Positions 45,235 through 54,118 of a stretch of 64,000 bases of DNA are shown in pieces (position 1 is the stretch's first letter; every line of letters begins with the position of its first letter). This stretch comes from CAYYIS01 sp964470965 (lineage in GTDB: Bacteria; JAAXHH01; JABIQT01): the NCBI GenBank assembly GCA_964470965.1, contig CAYYIS010000002.1:62001-126000 (forward strand). Direction: 5' to 3'. The notes under the pieces are model-generated. The model was not told where the DNA came from, searched no databases, and saw only the letters and a program-made list of their open reading frames with translations. Made by a program: the position numbers and the translations under genes.

Positions 45235-46350
45235 CTAACCTTTCCGATGAAATCGCTCGAGCAGATACGGCGTCATCTCCGAAGGAATGCCACCGTTGAG
45301 GACATACTCACCTATAAGTTTCGCGGTGATAGGGGCCAGAAGGATGCCGTTACGAAAGTGTCCGGCAGCCATCACCAGACCACCCACTCCCGCGGGACCA
45401 AGTATAGGCTTGCCGTCCTTCGATTTTGGACGTAGGCCGGCCCAGGATTCCATGATAGACGCTTGATCGAGCGAGGGCGCCATACGGAAAGCGTTGTTGA
45501 GGAGTTTTGTGATTCCGCCGGCCGTCACACAGACATCAAACCCTGTTTTTTCAACGGTAGCGCCCACCAGAAGTCGGCCATCCCTGCGAGGAACTAAATA
45601 CTGGCCAATTCCGTGAATCACACGGCGGATAGGTGTTGTCGTCCCTACATTCAGTGCCAGCATCTGTCCTTTTACCGGCTTAACAGGCGGAGACGGCGCA
45701 GCACTGCCACCGATCTGGCCCGCCCAGGCGCCTGCGGCGTTGATAACGATACCACCCCGGAACCTGCCGCGTGGTGTCTCTACGCCGGACACCTTGTTCT
45801 TTCCGATCATCAGAGCCGTTACCGGTGCACCGGTAACAAAAGTGCCGCCCTGCAGCCCTACTGCTACCGTAAGCGCTTGCACCAGCCGGCGGTTTTCAAC
45901 CTGGTGTAGGCCGGTAAACATCAGCCCAACCCTTACTTCCGGAGACAGTGCCGGTTCCAGGGAAAAAACATCCTTTGGCTCGAGCCGTTCTACCGGCAGA
46001 CCGAGTTTCTGCTGATGTTGATAACGTGCTTCCAAAACCTCCGCTTCCCCGTCGTCTACCGCAATATGCAAGCCACCATCACCTCTGTATTCGATATCAA
46101 TCCCGCTGTCTTCCATGAGCTGTTGCGCAAAGCCGTCATACAAATCCCGGCTTTTGAGAGAAAGATCGAGGTACGGGCCTGCCTGCGGCTGGGCGCCCTG
46201 GGGTGCCAGTACGCCCGCGGACGCCCAGGAGGCGGCACGGCCGGGCAAGCCCGAATCCAGCAGAATTACCGAAAGTCCCTCACGAATCAGGGTGTGGGCG
46301 ATCGATAAACCTATGACTCCTGATCCAATTATGATTACATCAGATGACAA
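45235..46350 (-). CDS. Glycine oxidase/FAD-dependent amino acid oxidase (ThiO-like)
   Basis: This is a 371-residue flavoprotein of the D-amino acid oxidase/glycine oxidase family. The N-terminal FAD motif is IIGSGVIGLSIAHTLIREG, followed by SWASAGVLAPQ, a ThiO-type segment. The C-terminal LRPKSKDGKPILGP and AAGHFRNGILLAPIT are also ThiO-like. ThiO would supply dehydroglycine for the thiazole of thiamine, but no other thi gene is present, so amine oxidation in catabolism is equally possible. It follows the next Gfo/Idh gene by 9 bases. Confidence 0.85.
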   Translation of the reverse strand: MSSDVIIIGSGVIGLSIAHTLIREGLSVILLDSGLPGRAASWASAGVLAPQGAQPQAGPYLDLSLKSRDLYDGFAQQLMEDSGIDIEYRGDGGLHIAVDDGEAEVLEARYQHQQKLGLPVERLEPKDVFSLEPALSPEVRVGLMFTGLHQVENRRLVQALTVAVGLQGGTFVTGAPVTALMIGKNKVSGVETPRGRFRGGIVINAAGAWAGQIGGSAAPSPPVKPVKGQMLALNVGTTTPIRRVIHGIGQYLVPRRDGRLLVGATVEKTGFDVCVTAGGITKLLNNAFRMAPSLDQASIMESWAGLRPKSKDGKPILGPAGVGGLVMAAGHFRNGILLAPITAKLIGEYVLNGGIPSEMTPYLLERFHRKG

Positions 46351-46359
46351 ATTCTCGAC

Positions 46360-47445
46360 CTATTCATTAATTTCGTCAGGTGCGACGGCTCTGTTTTCCG
46401 CCATTGAGCGATACCCGGCGTTTACAAGCTGTAGCGTCTTCAAGTTGTCCCTGCCGTTTGTTTCCGGCAGCCGTCCTTCTTCGACAGATCGCATCAACTC
46501 TCCCATGGGACCTATGAAAGAATCCGGTGCCCACATTTCTTCAAATTTATGACTGAATGTCAGATGAGGGTACGAATTATGTGAATAGAATTCGAGCGTA
46601 TCCGGCCGGCCGTATGGGTAATTGTAGAGCAGGCCGAACGTCCCGCAAACATAACCTTCGGTGCCGTCTATACGGATCGTGGCATACCGGTTTTCCGTCC
46701 AGTTGTTGTGATTCACGGAAACGAGTGCCTGAAAAGTATCCGAATACTCAAACACCGTCAGCGTGCGGGTTTCCCCTTTAGGCGCCTGCCCCGGATATTT
46801 TGTTCCGGACGATGAAATCCGTGCAGGTTGCCCGAACAGCGACCGAAAGCTATCGAAATAATGGATGCTGTGGTACATCAGATCCAACCCCTCCACTTCG
46901 AGCAGCCAGGGCCAGGCGGTCCAGTCGGTCTGGATGCTGACATCGATGGTTGCCGCGACCGGTGTTCCAAGCCACCCTCGATCCAGAAGCGTCCGCGACG
47001 CCCTGACCGCCTGATCCCAGCGCATCTGCTGGTTAACCGCCAGCTTCACCCCTGCTTCCTCAGCCCTATCCACGATATCCACCGCCTCACCGTAAATATT
47101 GGAGAGTGGTTTCTGACAGAGAAGGTGCTTTCCGGCAGCCATCACCTCACGCGCTAAATCACGCTGGTTCCATGGAGGCACCGCAATGTCCACGATTTGC
47201 ACCGTGGAATCGTCGAGCATTGACTCCACGTTTTCGTAAACCGTCGGGATTTCAAACGCCTGGGCTGTCTGTCTCGCGCGCTTCCCATCGAGGTCGGTGA
47301 TGCCGATTACATTGAAACCCGCTTTCCGATACGCCGGAAGGTGGGCGGCGTTTACGATCGCACCGGCGCCGACGATCCCGATGCCGTAGTCCCGCCGGTT
47401 TCCCAGTTTGGGGAGATAATCCAGATCCAGGTTGCTGGTTTTCAC
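46360..47445 (-). CDS. Gfo/Idh/MocA family oxidoreductase
   Basis: This is a 361-residue NAD(P)-dependent sugar dehydrogenase. Its Rossmann domain begins GIVGAGAIVNAAHLPAY. Catalytic lysine is in LCQKPLSN, and the C-terminal domain shows LDLMYHSIHYFDSFRSLFG. It lies upstream of the glycine oxidase-like gene (gap 9) and downstream of the M14 peptidase gene (gap 12), forming a three-gene minus-strand run. Substrate unknown. Confidence 0.9.
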   Translation of the reverse strand: MKTSNLDLDYLPKLGNRRDYGIGIVGAGAIVNAAHLPAYRKAGFNVIGITDLDGKRARQTAQAFEIPTVYENVESMLDDSTVQIVDIAVPPWNQRDLAREVMAAGKHLLCQKPLSNIYGEAVDIVDRAEEAGVKLAVNQQMRWDQAVRASRTLLDRGWLGTPVAATIDVSIQTDWTAWPWLLEVEGLDLMYHSIHYFDSFRSLFGQPARISSSGTKYPGQAPKGETRTLTVFEYSDTFQALVSVNHNNWTENRYATIRIDGTEGYVCGTFGLLYNYPYGRPDTLEFYSHNSYPHLTFSHKFEEMWAPDSFIGPMGELMRSVEEGRLPETNGRDNLKTLQLVNAGYRSMAENRAVAPDEINE

Positions 47446-47457
47446 CCTGTGTGCTCC

Positions 47458-48870
47458 TTATCCGTTGTTCAGGTCTGATGTTTCCTGATCATCCACCGCC
47501 ATAAGACCGGCGAGAATTGTCGCCAACTGGAGCCGGACCTGCGTAGCAAGCGCGACCGGTTGAAATTGGAAGCGGGATGTCATCTCATCGAATCGCTGAT
47601 CGAAACAAGTTCTGTATCTTTTACCCCATTTATCCGCATTGGGATGGTCACCGAATTGGCTGAGCTTATATCCGGCGGCAGAGTTATAAATCCGATGCCT
47701 TAACGCCAGAAGATTGACATCGTATAAATCCCGCAATGTCGCCTGCTTATCCGCATATCGGTCCACATCCCGCGTCAAAGATTTCAGGCCGGATCTACGG
47801 TAAGCCAGGTAGGCCGAAAAGTAATCCATCCAAAATTCACCTTCGCCGCTATTCGGCAGTTCATCGAACCTGGCCAGCGTGTCCGCCAGTTCATCTAAAA
47901 CGATGGTGTATTGGTCTACCCGCCTGAACTCCAGATCTCTTCTGGTGAGCCCTGTGGGAGTCATGTTGGCCAGCGCCCGATCGAACGCATAGGGCAACTC
48001 GGAGACGGCTGCGAATCGGGCGCCACAGTTTTTCATGGCGTACTGCATGGAATTAATACGAAAGTCTGATGCCAGCGTGGTATCTCCAGATTGGTTGAAA
48101 AACGCCTTCATGCCTTCGACAGTTGGAATAGAATGGAACCCCTGGCGCAGTCTCGAAAAACCTTTCTGGCCGCCGCGGTCCTCATCGTGCAGCGGAATTC
48201 CTTCGTCCACGCAGGCATCGGTCAGAAAGGACAGGGATGGCTCAAAGGGCGTAGGGTTGGTATCAGCGGCGACCAGAAACCAGGCACCGCCCGTAAATAC
48301 GATACTGTGCAGGCTAAGATGCGCTGCCACCGGAGCTGCGGCGTCGAGAAATCTAGCGCACGCTATGTTCTCCGGACGGACATCCTGCACAGACTCAACA
48401 GAAGAGGCTGGATATCCAAATTCCACATCATCACGTGGCAAATCGCGATAAACATGCATGAAATATCGCTTGAGATCAAACGCCCCCTCCAGCCATTGCC
48501 GGTTGCGAGCCAGGCCGTCTGGATTTGCCGTAGGAATCATGAAGAAACGAAATCGATCCTTCAGATTCTGCCACACCGGATTTTCTGTCAACAATCGGGC
48601 GAGGAGAAGACAAGTAACGATACCAGCCGGTTCATCCGCGTGGGCGTTACCTTTTATTGTTATATTCGTGGGGCCACTACCAAGTGTTAATGCGAAGAGG
48701 GAGCGGCCCTGCCGGGATTTACCGATTTCCTCCAAAGTTATTTCCCCATTATCCCTGGCAAGAGAGGCGCAGGCGTCATACAGCGTTTCGTCACCAACGC
48801 ATGAAAGATTCAGCGGCTGTTCCCGCAGTGACTGCCAGGCTCGCCATATGGTCGTATTTAGTGGGGACAT
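47458..48870 (-). CDS. M14 family zinc carboxypeptidase
   Basis: This is a peptidase M14-type protein of 470 residues. It opens with ITLEEIGKSRQGRSLFALTLG and the first two zinc ligands in GNAHADEPAG (HxxE), with the third histidine in AHLSLHSIVFTGG. PTANPDGLARNRQW and SSVESVQDVRP come in between. The C-terminal half (about residues 280-470) does not match the standard carboxypeptidase A fold and is unassigned. No signal peptide is evident, so it appears cytosolic. It heads a minus-strand run with two metabolic genes. Confidence 0.85.
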   Translation of the reverse strand: MSPLNTTIWRAWQSLREQPLNLSCVGDETLYDACASLARDNGEITLEEIGKSRQGRSLFALTLGSGPTNITIKGNAHADEPAGIVTCLLLARLLTENPVWQNLKDRFRFFMIPTANPDGLARNRQWLEGAFDLKRYFMHVYRDLPRDDVEFGYPASSVESVQDVRPENIACARFLDAAAPVAAHLSLHSIVFTGGAWFLVAADTNPTPFEPSLSFLTDACVDEGIPLHDEDRGGQKGFSRLRQGFHSIPTVEGMKAFFNQSGDTTLASDFRINSMQYAMKNCGARFAAVSELPYAFDRALANMTPTGLTRRDLEFRRVDQYTIVLDELADTLARFDELPNSGEGEFWMDYFSAYLAYRRSGLKSLTRDVDRYADKQATLRDLYDVNLLALRHRIYNSAAGYKLSQFGDHPNADKWGKRYRTCFDQRFDEMTSRFQFQPVALATQVRLQLATILAGLMAVDDQETSDLNNG

Positions 48871-48883
48871 TAACGGTAAGATA

Positions 48884-48920
48884 CAAAACGCGTCACAGCA
48901 TGATGCCGGGACGCGTTTTG
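48884..48920 (-). terminator. Likely bidirectional terminator after the TPR lipoprotein gene
   Basis: CAAAACGCGTC (48884-48894) and GACGCGTTTTG (48910-48920) form a perfect 11-bp stem with a 15-base loop. On either strand the stem ends with TTTT. It lies 34 bases downstream of the TPR lipoprotein stop. Confidence 0.65.
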
Positions 48921-48953
48921 AAACGCTGATAATGGGGTGTGATAAATCCTACC

Positions 48954-49421
48954 CTAATTTATGGAGGCGCCTTCTTTTGCGATTTTTTCCCGATTCCGTT
49001 CTACCTGAAACGCCTTTTCAACAAAATCTATTTTCTTTTTCACTTCTTCCGCCCCCTCGTATGTGGGGAACTGTGCCAGCAAATCTTTATAGGCTTGCAA
49101 TGACTTCTCGTATTCCCTCCTGTCCAGGTAAATCTGTCCAATTTCGTTCATCGCATTGGACGCGACTAAACTGGTGGGGTCGGCCTGAATCGCTTCGAGG
49201 TACACCTCCAACGATTCATCAAATTGTCCGGCCGCATGGAGGGTAGACGCAACTTCGAAAGCCGTGACATCACCTATGGGTGTCACACCATCATCACTCA
49301 ACCCATCGTCATCCCCACCAAAGATATTTAACACAAAACAGGACGTCATGGTCATCAAGAGGGCACAGAGCACAATCAGTGTAAGAACCGGTCGGAACTG
49401 GGTGGCCACAGGGGTATTCAT
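48954..49421 (-). CDS. TPR-repeat lipoprotein
   Basis: This is a small lipoprotein of 155 residues. The signal peptide VLTLIVLCALLMTMTSC ends in a lipobox (MTSC) and is followed by an acidic, glycine-rich linker. Two TPR-like units follow, AGQFDESLEVYLEAIQADPT and RREYEKSLQAYKDLLAQFPT, similar to YbgF/BamD-type tetratricopeptide proteins. A structural or scaffolding role at a membrane is likely; the specific partner is unknown. A terminator follows. Confidence 0.82.
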   Translation of the reverse strand: MNTPVATQFRPVLTLIVLCALLMTMTSCFVLNIFGGDDDGLSDDGVTPIGDVTAFEVASTLHAAGQFDESLEVYLEAIQADPTSLVASNAMNEIGQIYLDRREYEKSLQAYKDLLAQFPTYEGAEEVKKKIDFVEKAFQVERNREKIAKEGASIN

Positions 49422-49624
49422 ATCGTTCTCCTGATTATCAAGATAAAATCTACAAGTTAAAGACAGATATCATCTGGCAATATGCATTATTGAGTATAAA
49501 AGATTATGGATTAAATGTCAACCTCCTAAACGGCCGTCTAATAAAACATCTGGTCCGTGATTCCTTCCTCCGTTATTTTATCGTTATCTGAAACGTAGTT
49601 TTTGTCACTTTGGATATGGCATAG

Positions 49625-51931
49625 ATGCTCAGACAGTCTCTTCGTGAAATCGCCAGCAGGCGTTGCTACCAGTCCTGGGTAGCGGTCCTCGTTGCCGCGG
49701 CACTGGTCATGACGCAACTTCCCCTGATCAGTGACATCGGGTTCGAATTCGCGTTCGGTATGGGCCTGCTCGCTGCATACGCTTCAGGCGTCGTATCAGC
49801 CGTCCATTTCTCAAGCCGCCATTACCGCCCCAGCCCGAATTCTTCCGTGGTTACGGAAATCTGGCCGGTCTTACTTTTGAACCTCCTAACGCTGATACCT
49901 CCATTCCTTATTATGTCGGTGCAAAGTCTAATATCGGGGCTCTGCAACTATACGGAAGGCGTAGCCTTTTTTATTCTGATACCTGTCATAACAACTCTTC
50001 TGGCTACCGTCCTCGGCTCGGTATGCGGCCTGGCGACTTCACGGCCACGGCGCGCCTGGATACTGTTTGTGGCGTACACGCTGGCGGTGTTCGCGATCGA
50101 TATCTACCGGTTGATTACAGAACCTCCGGTATTCGCGTATAATTCGATCATCGGGTACTTTCCCGGTCCTATATATGACGAAATAGTCCGTATCACAGAC
50201 ACACTCCTGATCGCTCGTGGTATTGTGCTTTTGCAGAGTATTGCCATCGTGGCCGGCCTGGTTCTTTCCGTAGATCCCGTATCATGGCGCATCCACCCGC
50301 GGCGTCTGTTCCAACGGCTGACCCGGCCAGAGGATATCGGCCGCCGGGCAGCTCGTATTTGGTTTTCAACTGCGCTTGCGGGTCTGATCCTCGCCTACGT
50401 CTACGGCGCCTCCCTGGGCATCATTATTAACCGGAAGCATATACAAGAGACCCTGGGGGGATACATGCAGACGGAACATTTCGATATCTACTACGATATC
50501 CAGTCGCCTACCGCCCACCGTGTCGACATGATAGCACGGGATCATGAGTTCCAATATGCGCAGTTGGTCCAATACCTCGAAGTCGAGCCATCACAGCGTA
50601 TCCGATCGTTCATCTACGCTACCCCCGACCAGAAAAAACGTTTGATGGGTGCCCGGTTTACCTCTGTCGAACGGCCCGGTGACGATGAGATGCACCTGAA
50701 CGATTCACCTTTCCCCCATCCAGTCTTGAAACATGAACTGGCGCATGTGCTATCATCATCGTTCGGCAACCGTCTTTACGGGGGCAGTTACATGATGGGT
50801 TACCATGAAGGTCTGGCGTCGGCAGCGGACTGGCGGTCGGATCAAATGACCCCTCACCAGTGGAGCCGGGCTATGCGTCAGCTCGGACTTTCGCCACCGC
50901 TTGAAGACATCCTGGACACCATTGGATTCTGGTCGGAGGCACCATCACGGGCGTATACCCTGTGCGGGTCATTTGTTCGTTTCCTGATCGATCGGTATGG
51001 TATCGAACGTTTCAAACAGGCGTTTCCCGATGGTGATGTGGAGGGCGCTTACCGTACGCCGTTAGTCACATTGATCCGCGAGTGGGAGACGTTTATAGAT
51101 GAGATTACACTGTCGGAACGGGAACTCAGAATAGCGCGCCAGAGGTTTTTGCGTGCCGGAATATTCCAACGACACTGTCCCCATGAAGTCGCGTCCCTGC
51201 TGGATTATGCGAACGGGCAGTACAATCTAGGACGTTATGCGAATGCTATGCGAGCCTATGAACTGGTTCGAAAATACGAACCGGACAATGCTTCCGCTCT
51301 CCGCGGTCTGATGTTTGCGGCCTATCGGTCAGAAGATTTACAGAAAGCGGATGATCTGGCCGGAATGATACTGGCCGATATGAACCGCACCGTCGGCTTA
51401 TTGACCGCCGCCTACCTGAAACAGGGTGACCTTGCCTGGGCACGCGGGGACACCGCACGCGCGAAGGATAGGTTTCAGCAGGCATTCGAACTTCATGCCG
51501 GAGACGGTCCGGACCGTGAGGCACTGATTAAGCTGGCTGCACTCAATCAGCCGGATATCGCGGACCGCATCATCGGGTACTTGACGGCGGACCGAGATTC
51601 TGGTGGCCATATGTTACTGGTGCAGGAAGCGATAGAAGAAGTGCCTGTTTTCGGAGTGGGATATTATCTAATCGGACGGCGGTTTTTCAACGAGGGATCA
51701 TACGACCGGGCCTTGCCCTATTTTATCCGGGCGGACAGCCTTTCCCTGCCTCATGAATTGTTGATGTCGGAGAACAGACGCCTGACAGGCGAGAGTTATT
51801 TTTACACGGGGGCTTACGACCAAGCGGTTAAAACGTTCGAACAGATGGTCGCCACTACCTTGTCTCAGGCAGTGTCCACGCGTGCCAAGAATTGGATACA
51901 GCGGTGTCTATGGTTCGCAGAGCAGGAATAG
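49625..51931 (+). CDS. Membrane-anchored HExxH metallopeptidase with TPR repeats
   Basis: This is a 768-residue protein with about six N-terminal membrane helices (such as LPLISDIGFEFAFGMGLLAA and FILIPVITTLLATVLGSVCG). The peptidase-MA-like region is in the middle: HELAHVLSSSFG (HExxH, residues 370-374) with a downstream GYHEGLASAADW that gives the glutamate zinc ligand. The C-terminus is made of TPRs (NGQYNLGRYANAMRAYELV, EGSYDRALPYFIRADSL). It is probably a membrane protease with a protein-interaction tail. Start choice at the first ATG is uncertain. Confidence 0.8.
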   Translation: MLRQSLREIASRRCYQSWVAVLVAAALVMTQLPLISDIGFEFAFGMGLLAAYASGVVSAVHFSSRHYRPSPNSSVVTEIWPVLLLNLLTLIPPFLIMSVQSLISGLCNYTEGVAFFILIPVITTLLATVLGSVCGLATSRPRRAWILFVAYTLAVFAIDIYRLITEPPVFAYNSIIGYFPGPIYDEIVRITDTLLIARGIVLLQSIAIVAGLVLSVDPVSWRIHPRRLFQRLTRPEDIGRRAARIWFSTALAGLILAYVYGASLGIIINRKHIQETLGGYMQTEHFDIYYDIQSPTAHRVDMIARDHEFQYAQLVQYLEVEPSQRIRSFIYATPDQKKRLMGARFTSVERPGDDEMHLNDSPFPHPVLKHELAHVLSSSFGNRLYGGSYMMGYHEGLASAADWRSDQMTPHQWSRAMRQLGLSPPLEDILDTIGFWSEAPSRAYTLCGSFVRFLIDRYGIERFKQAFPDGDVEGAYRTPLVTLIREWETFIDEITLSERELRIARQRFLRAGIFQRHCPHEVASLLDYANGQYNLGRYANAMRAYELVRKYEPDNASALRGLMFAAYRSEDLQKADDLAGMILADMNRTVGLLTAAYLKQGDLAWARGDTARAKDRFQQAFELHAGDGPDREALIKLAALNQPDIADRIIGYLTADRDSGGHMLLVQEAIEEVPVFGVGYYLIGRRFFNEGSYDRALPYFIRADSLSLPHELLMSENRRLTGESYFYTGAYDQAVKTFEQMVATTLSQAVSTRAKNWIQRCLWFAEQE

Positions 51932-51967
51932 TTAGGAAGGTCTCCCACGTCCAGTGTTTCCGCATCC

Positions 51968-51998
51968 CCGGCACTGCGCCATTAATTTGTTGTGCCGG
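51968..51998. terminator. Possible hairpin between convergent genes
   Basis: CCGGCAC (51968-51974) and GTGCCGG (51992-51998) form a 7-bp stem with a 17-base loop in the gap between the converging peptidase and lptE genes. There is no U-run. The rest of 51932-52159 shows nothing recognisable. Confidence 0.3.
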
Positions 51999-52159
51999 TC
52001 TCATTAACGATAATTCTGGATAGAAAAACCATCGGTTGACTCATCCTGTCCTAAACCAAACTGGGAATTATGGAGATGAAGGATCCCGGGGTTCGGTGCA
52101 GCGTTCGTCCCTAGGGTACTACACCGACCTCCCTACCTTGGGGTGTTTCCTCCTTAATA

Positions 52160-52768
52160 CTACCAACCGGCGATGGTCTTATTGAGAATATCATCCGCCA
52201 TCCTGTTAACCGCCTGTTCGATCCCTTCAATTCTGTCCTCAATAGTTCCCGTGGTAATCTCGAAAACGCCCCACGCCTGCAGATCCGGATCTTCCCAGAT
52301 CACATCGCCATTACGGACATCCTCGTATTTCACATGAGCAAAAATCCAGATACGCGTTTCCCTCGTGTTTACCCCCTGCTCAAAACTCACGGATTCTTCC
52401 CGGACATTTACGATCGTTCCGGCAACAATCGAATCCGCATCCCTTGCATCCACCACTTTGAGCTGGTTATCGGTCACAAATCGGGCGACGATGGCATCCG
52501 TCAAGATCTCTTTAATCCCGGTTTCAGTTGTTGCGCTCTGAAACAGGGGAATCGCAACGGTCCTGATGTGGGACGGCAGAGATCGCGATGACGTTGAATA
52601 GTACGAACAGCCAGCCTGGGTTGTCAGCAGGCTTAACAGACACAAAGACCATCTGACGGTCTGGATTTGGAAGCGGGATCGATGGAACATTCGGGATGTA
52701 TACATGGAGTTGATAAACTTGAGAGTGACCGGATATTGAAAAAGATATTTTAAGGGGTGGCAATTCAC
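52160..52768 (-). CDS. lptE: LPS assembly lipoprotein LptE-like
   Basis: LptE plugs the LptD barrel in the outer membrane. The signal peptide (VRWSLCLLSLLTTQAGC) ends in a lipobox, and SYYSTSSRSLPSHIRTVAIP with TETGIKEILTDAIVARF matches the LptE/RlpB-type pattern outside the Proteobacteria. The downstream part has SIVAGTIVNVREESVSF. The frame opens at a GTG, but Met22 or Met27 is nearer the signal peptide. It is separated from the other lpt genes; lptD is not in the window. Confidence 0.78.
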   Translation of the reverse strand: MNCHPLKYLFQYPVTLKFINSMYTSRMFHRSRFQIQTVRWSLCLLSLLTTQAGCSYYSTSSRSLPSHIRTVAIPLFQSATTETGIKEILTDAIVARFVTDNQLKVVDARDADSIVAGTIVNVREESVSFEQGVNTRETRIWIFAHVKYEDVRNGDVIWEDPDLQAWGVFEITTGTIEDRIEGIEQAVNRMADDILNKTIAGW

Positions 52769-52849
52769 TTACGGCATATCATCCACATATGGTGCAGAAA
52801 CTAATGTTTTCACAGGAATATCGTTAATCATTTATGGAAAATGTACGGT

Positions 52850-54118
52850 CTAATACAACCTTCTGAGATCGGTCCCGCGAAAATAATGCCGTAAAATTTG
52901 GTCGAAGCGGTACCCCCGGTTGGCCATTCCGATGGCCCCGTACTGGCAAAGCCCGATGCCGTGACCGAACCCTCCCCCAGTGGCGACAATTCTCCCCGGA
53001 CGCCCCTGGCGATCTTTATAGATTTTCAGAGAAAACAGGGTGCTCCTTAACAGGGGAGAGCCCTGGGAGGGGCGTCTCAATACGCGCCGAACCTCGTCAC
53101 CCTCCACACGGAAATTGCCCTGCTGTGTTTTGATCTCCAGCTCTTGCACCCGACCGCTTTTAGATCGTTTTCGGATACGAAGGTCCCGGATCTCTAAAGG
53201 ACCGTCCACTCGACGGCTCCGGGAAGGCAGTGTCTCGGAAAGGATACGCTCCAGCGTGTCCCGTTCCCATTCGACCGTCCAGCGATAGACCGGCGACGGT
53301 CCGCAGAACACTACGCCGCGGCCCTCGTCCTTCACCGAACGAAGGTAAGGAACCGCCGGACTGTTCCAAGCCTCATGGATGTTCTCCGTACGCCCCCCGC
53401 ATGTGGATGAATAAAACGGACTGATCATACGCCCCTTATAACTGGCAACCACGCCATAGGTTTCTGCGATAGCCGCATCCGACGTGCGGGTCTCTACCGC
53501 GAATCCCCGGTACACCTGATCTTCGACCGTCGCATATATATCGAACCCTCTGGTTTTTCGACGTCCCCGGTTTGCAAGCGCATACGTTCGCGCCGCGACC
53601 GCTTGTGCCTTCACCGCGTCGATCTGCGACGCCTTCAGGCGGCCGATCTCAACCGGCACCACACCGCGCAGGTAATTCTCCAGGTCCAATTCGTTGACAA
53701 TATTCAGACGGCCTCCTTCGGGAACGATGTCGATTACCCCACGGTATTCCCGATCGTCCACCCAAATTCTTCCGCCCCGTTCAAGGGGCAGTAGCCGAAC
53801 GGGTCCTGAAAACAGCCCCACCTTAATTCCATCCGATGAAATCACTTCGATCCAGGACCCTTTAGCGTCCATAGACCACGTGCGACCTCGGCGGTCTTCT
53901 CCAAGGTTCTCACCACTTGCCAGATCCCGCAACTGGAAGCGTCCGGTGCCGGCGGCCCGAACAGATGTCCGATCGGTGGCAAGACCTACGCGGATGGCGG
54001 GTATTCTGTTCCTGTCAACTTCGCTTGTCCGGACGCGGTACCGCGGCGGGCCGCATCCCACCATCAAGATCAACAGACCGACGATGGTCAATCTCATTAA
54101 AATACTCAAGGTATGCAA
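52850..54118 (-). CDS. SpoIID/LytB domain lipoprotein
   Basis: This is a 422-residue lipoprotein with signal sequence LTIVGLLILMVGC. Family members are lytic transglycosylases or amidase enhancers acting on peptidoglycan. The SpoIID domain shows LENYLRGVVPVEIGRLKAS, VKAQAVAARTYALANRG, STCGGRTENIHEAW, and the end motif GGFGHGIGLCQYGAIGMA. The start appears to be a TTG with TGGGGAAAA upstream; an internal Met8 is the alternative. It overlaps the anmK 3' end, suggesting a cell-wall recycling unit. Confidence 0.9.
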   Translation of the reverse strand: MHTLSILMRLTIVGLLILMVGCGPPRYRVRTSEVDRNRIPAIRVGLATDRTSVRAAGTGRFQLRDLASGENLGEDRRGRTWSMDAKGSWIEVISSDGIKVGLFSGPVRLLPLERGGRIWVDDREYRGVIDIVPEGGRLNIVNELDLENYLRGVVPVEIGRLKASQIDAVKAQAVAARTYALANRGRRKTRGFDIYATVEDQVYRGFAVETRTSDAAIAETYGVVASYKGRMISPFYSSTCGGRTENIHEAWNSPAVPYLRSVKDEGRGVVFCGPSPVYRWTVEWERDTLERILSETLPSRSRRVDGPLEIRDLRIRKRSKSGRVQELEIKTQQGNFRVEGDEVRRVLRRPSQGSPLLRSTLFSLKIYKDRQGRPGRIVATGGGFGHGIGLCQYGAIGMANRGYRFDQILRHYFRGTDLRRLY

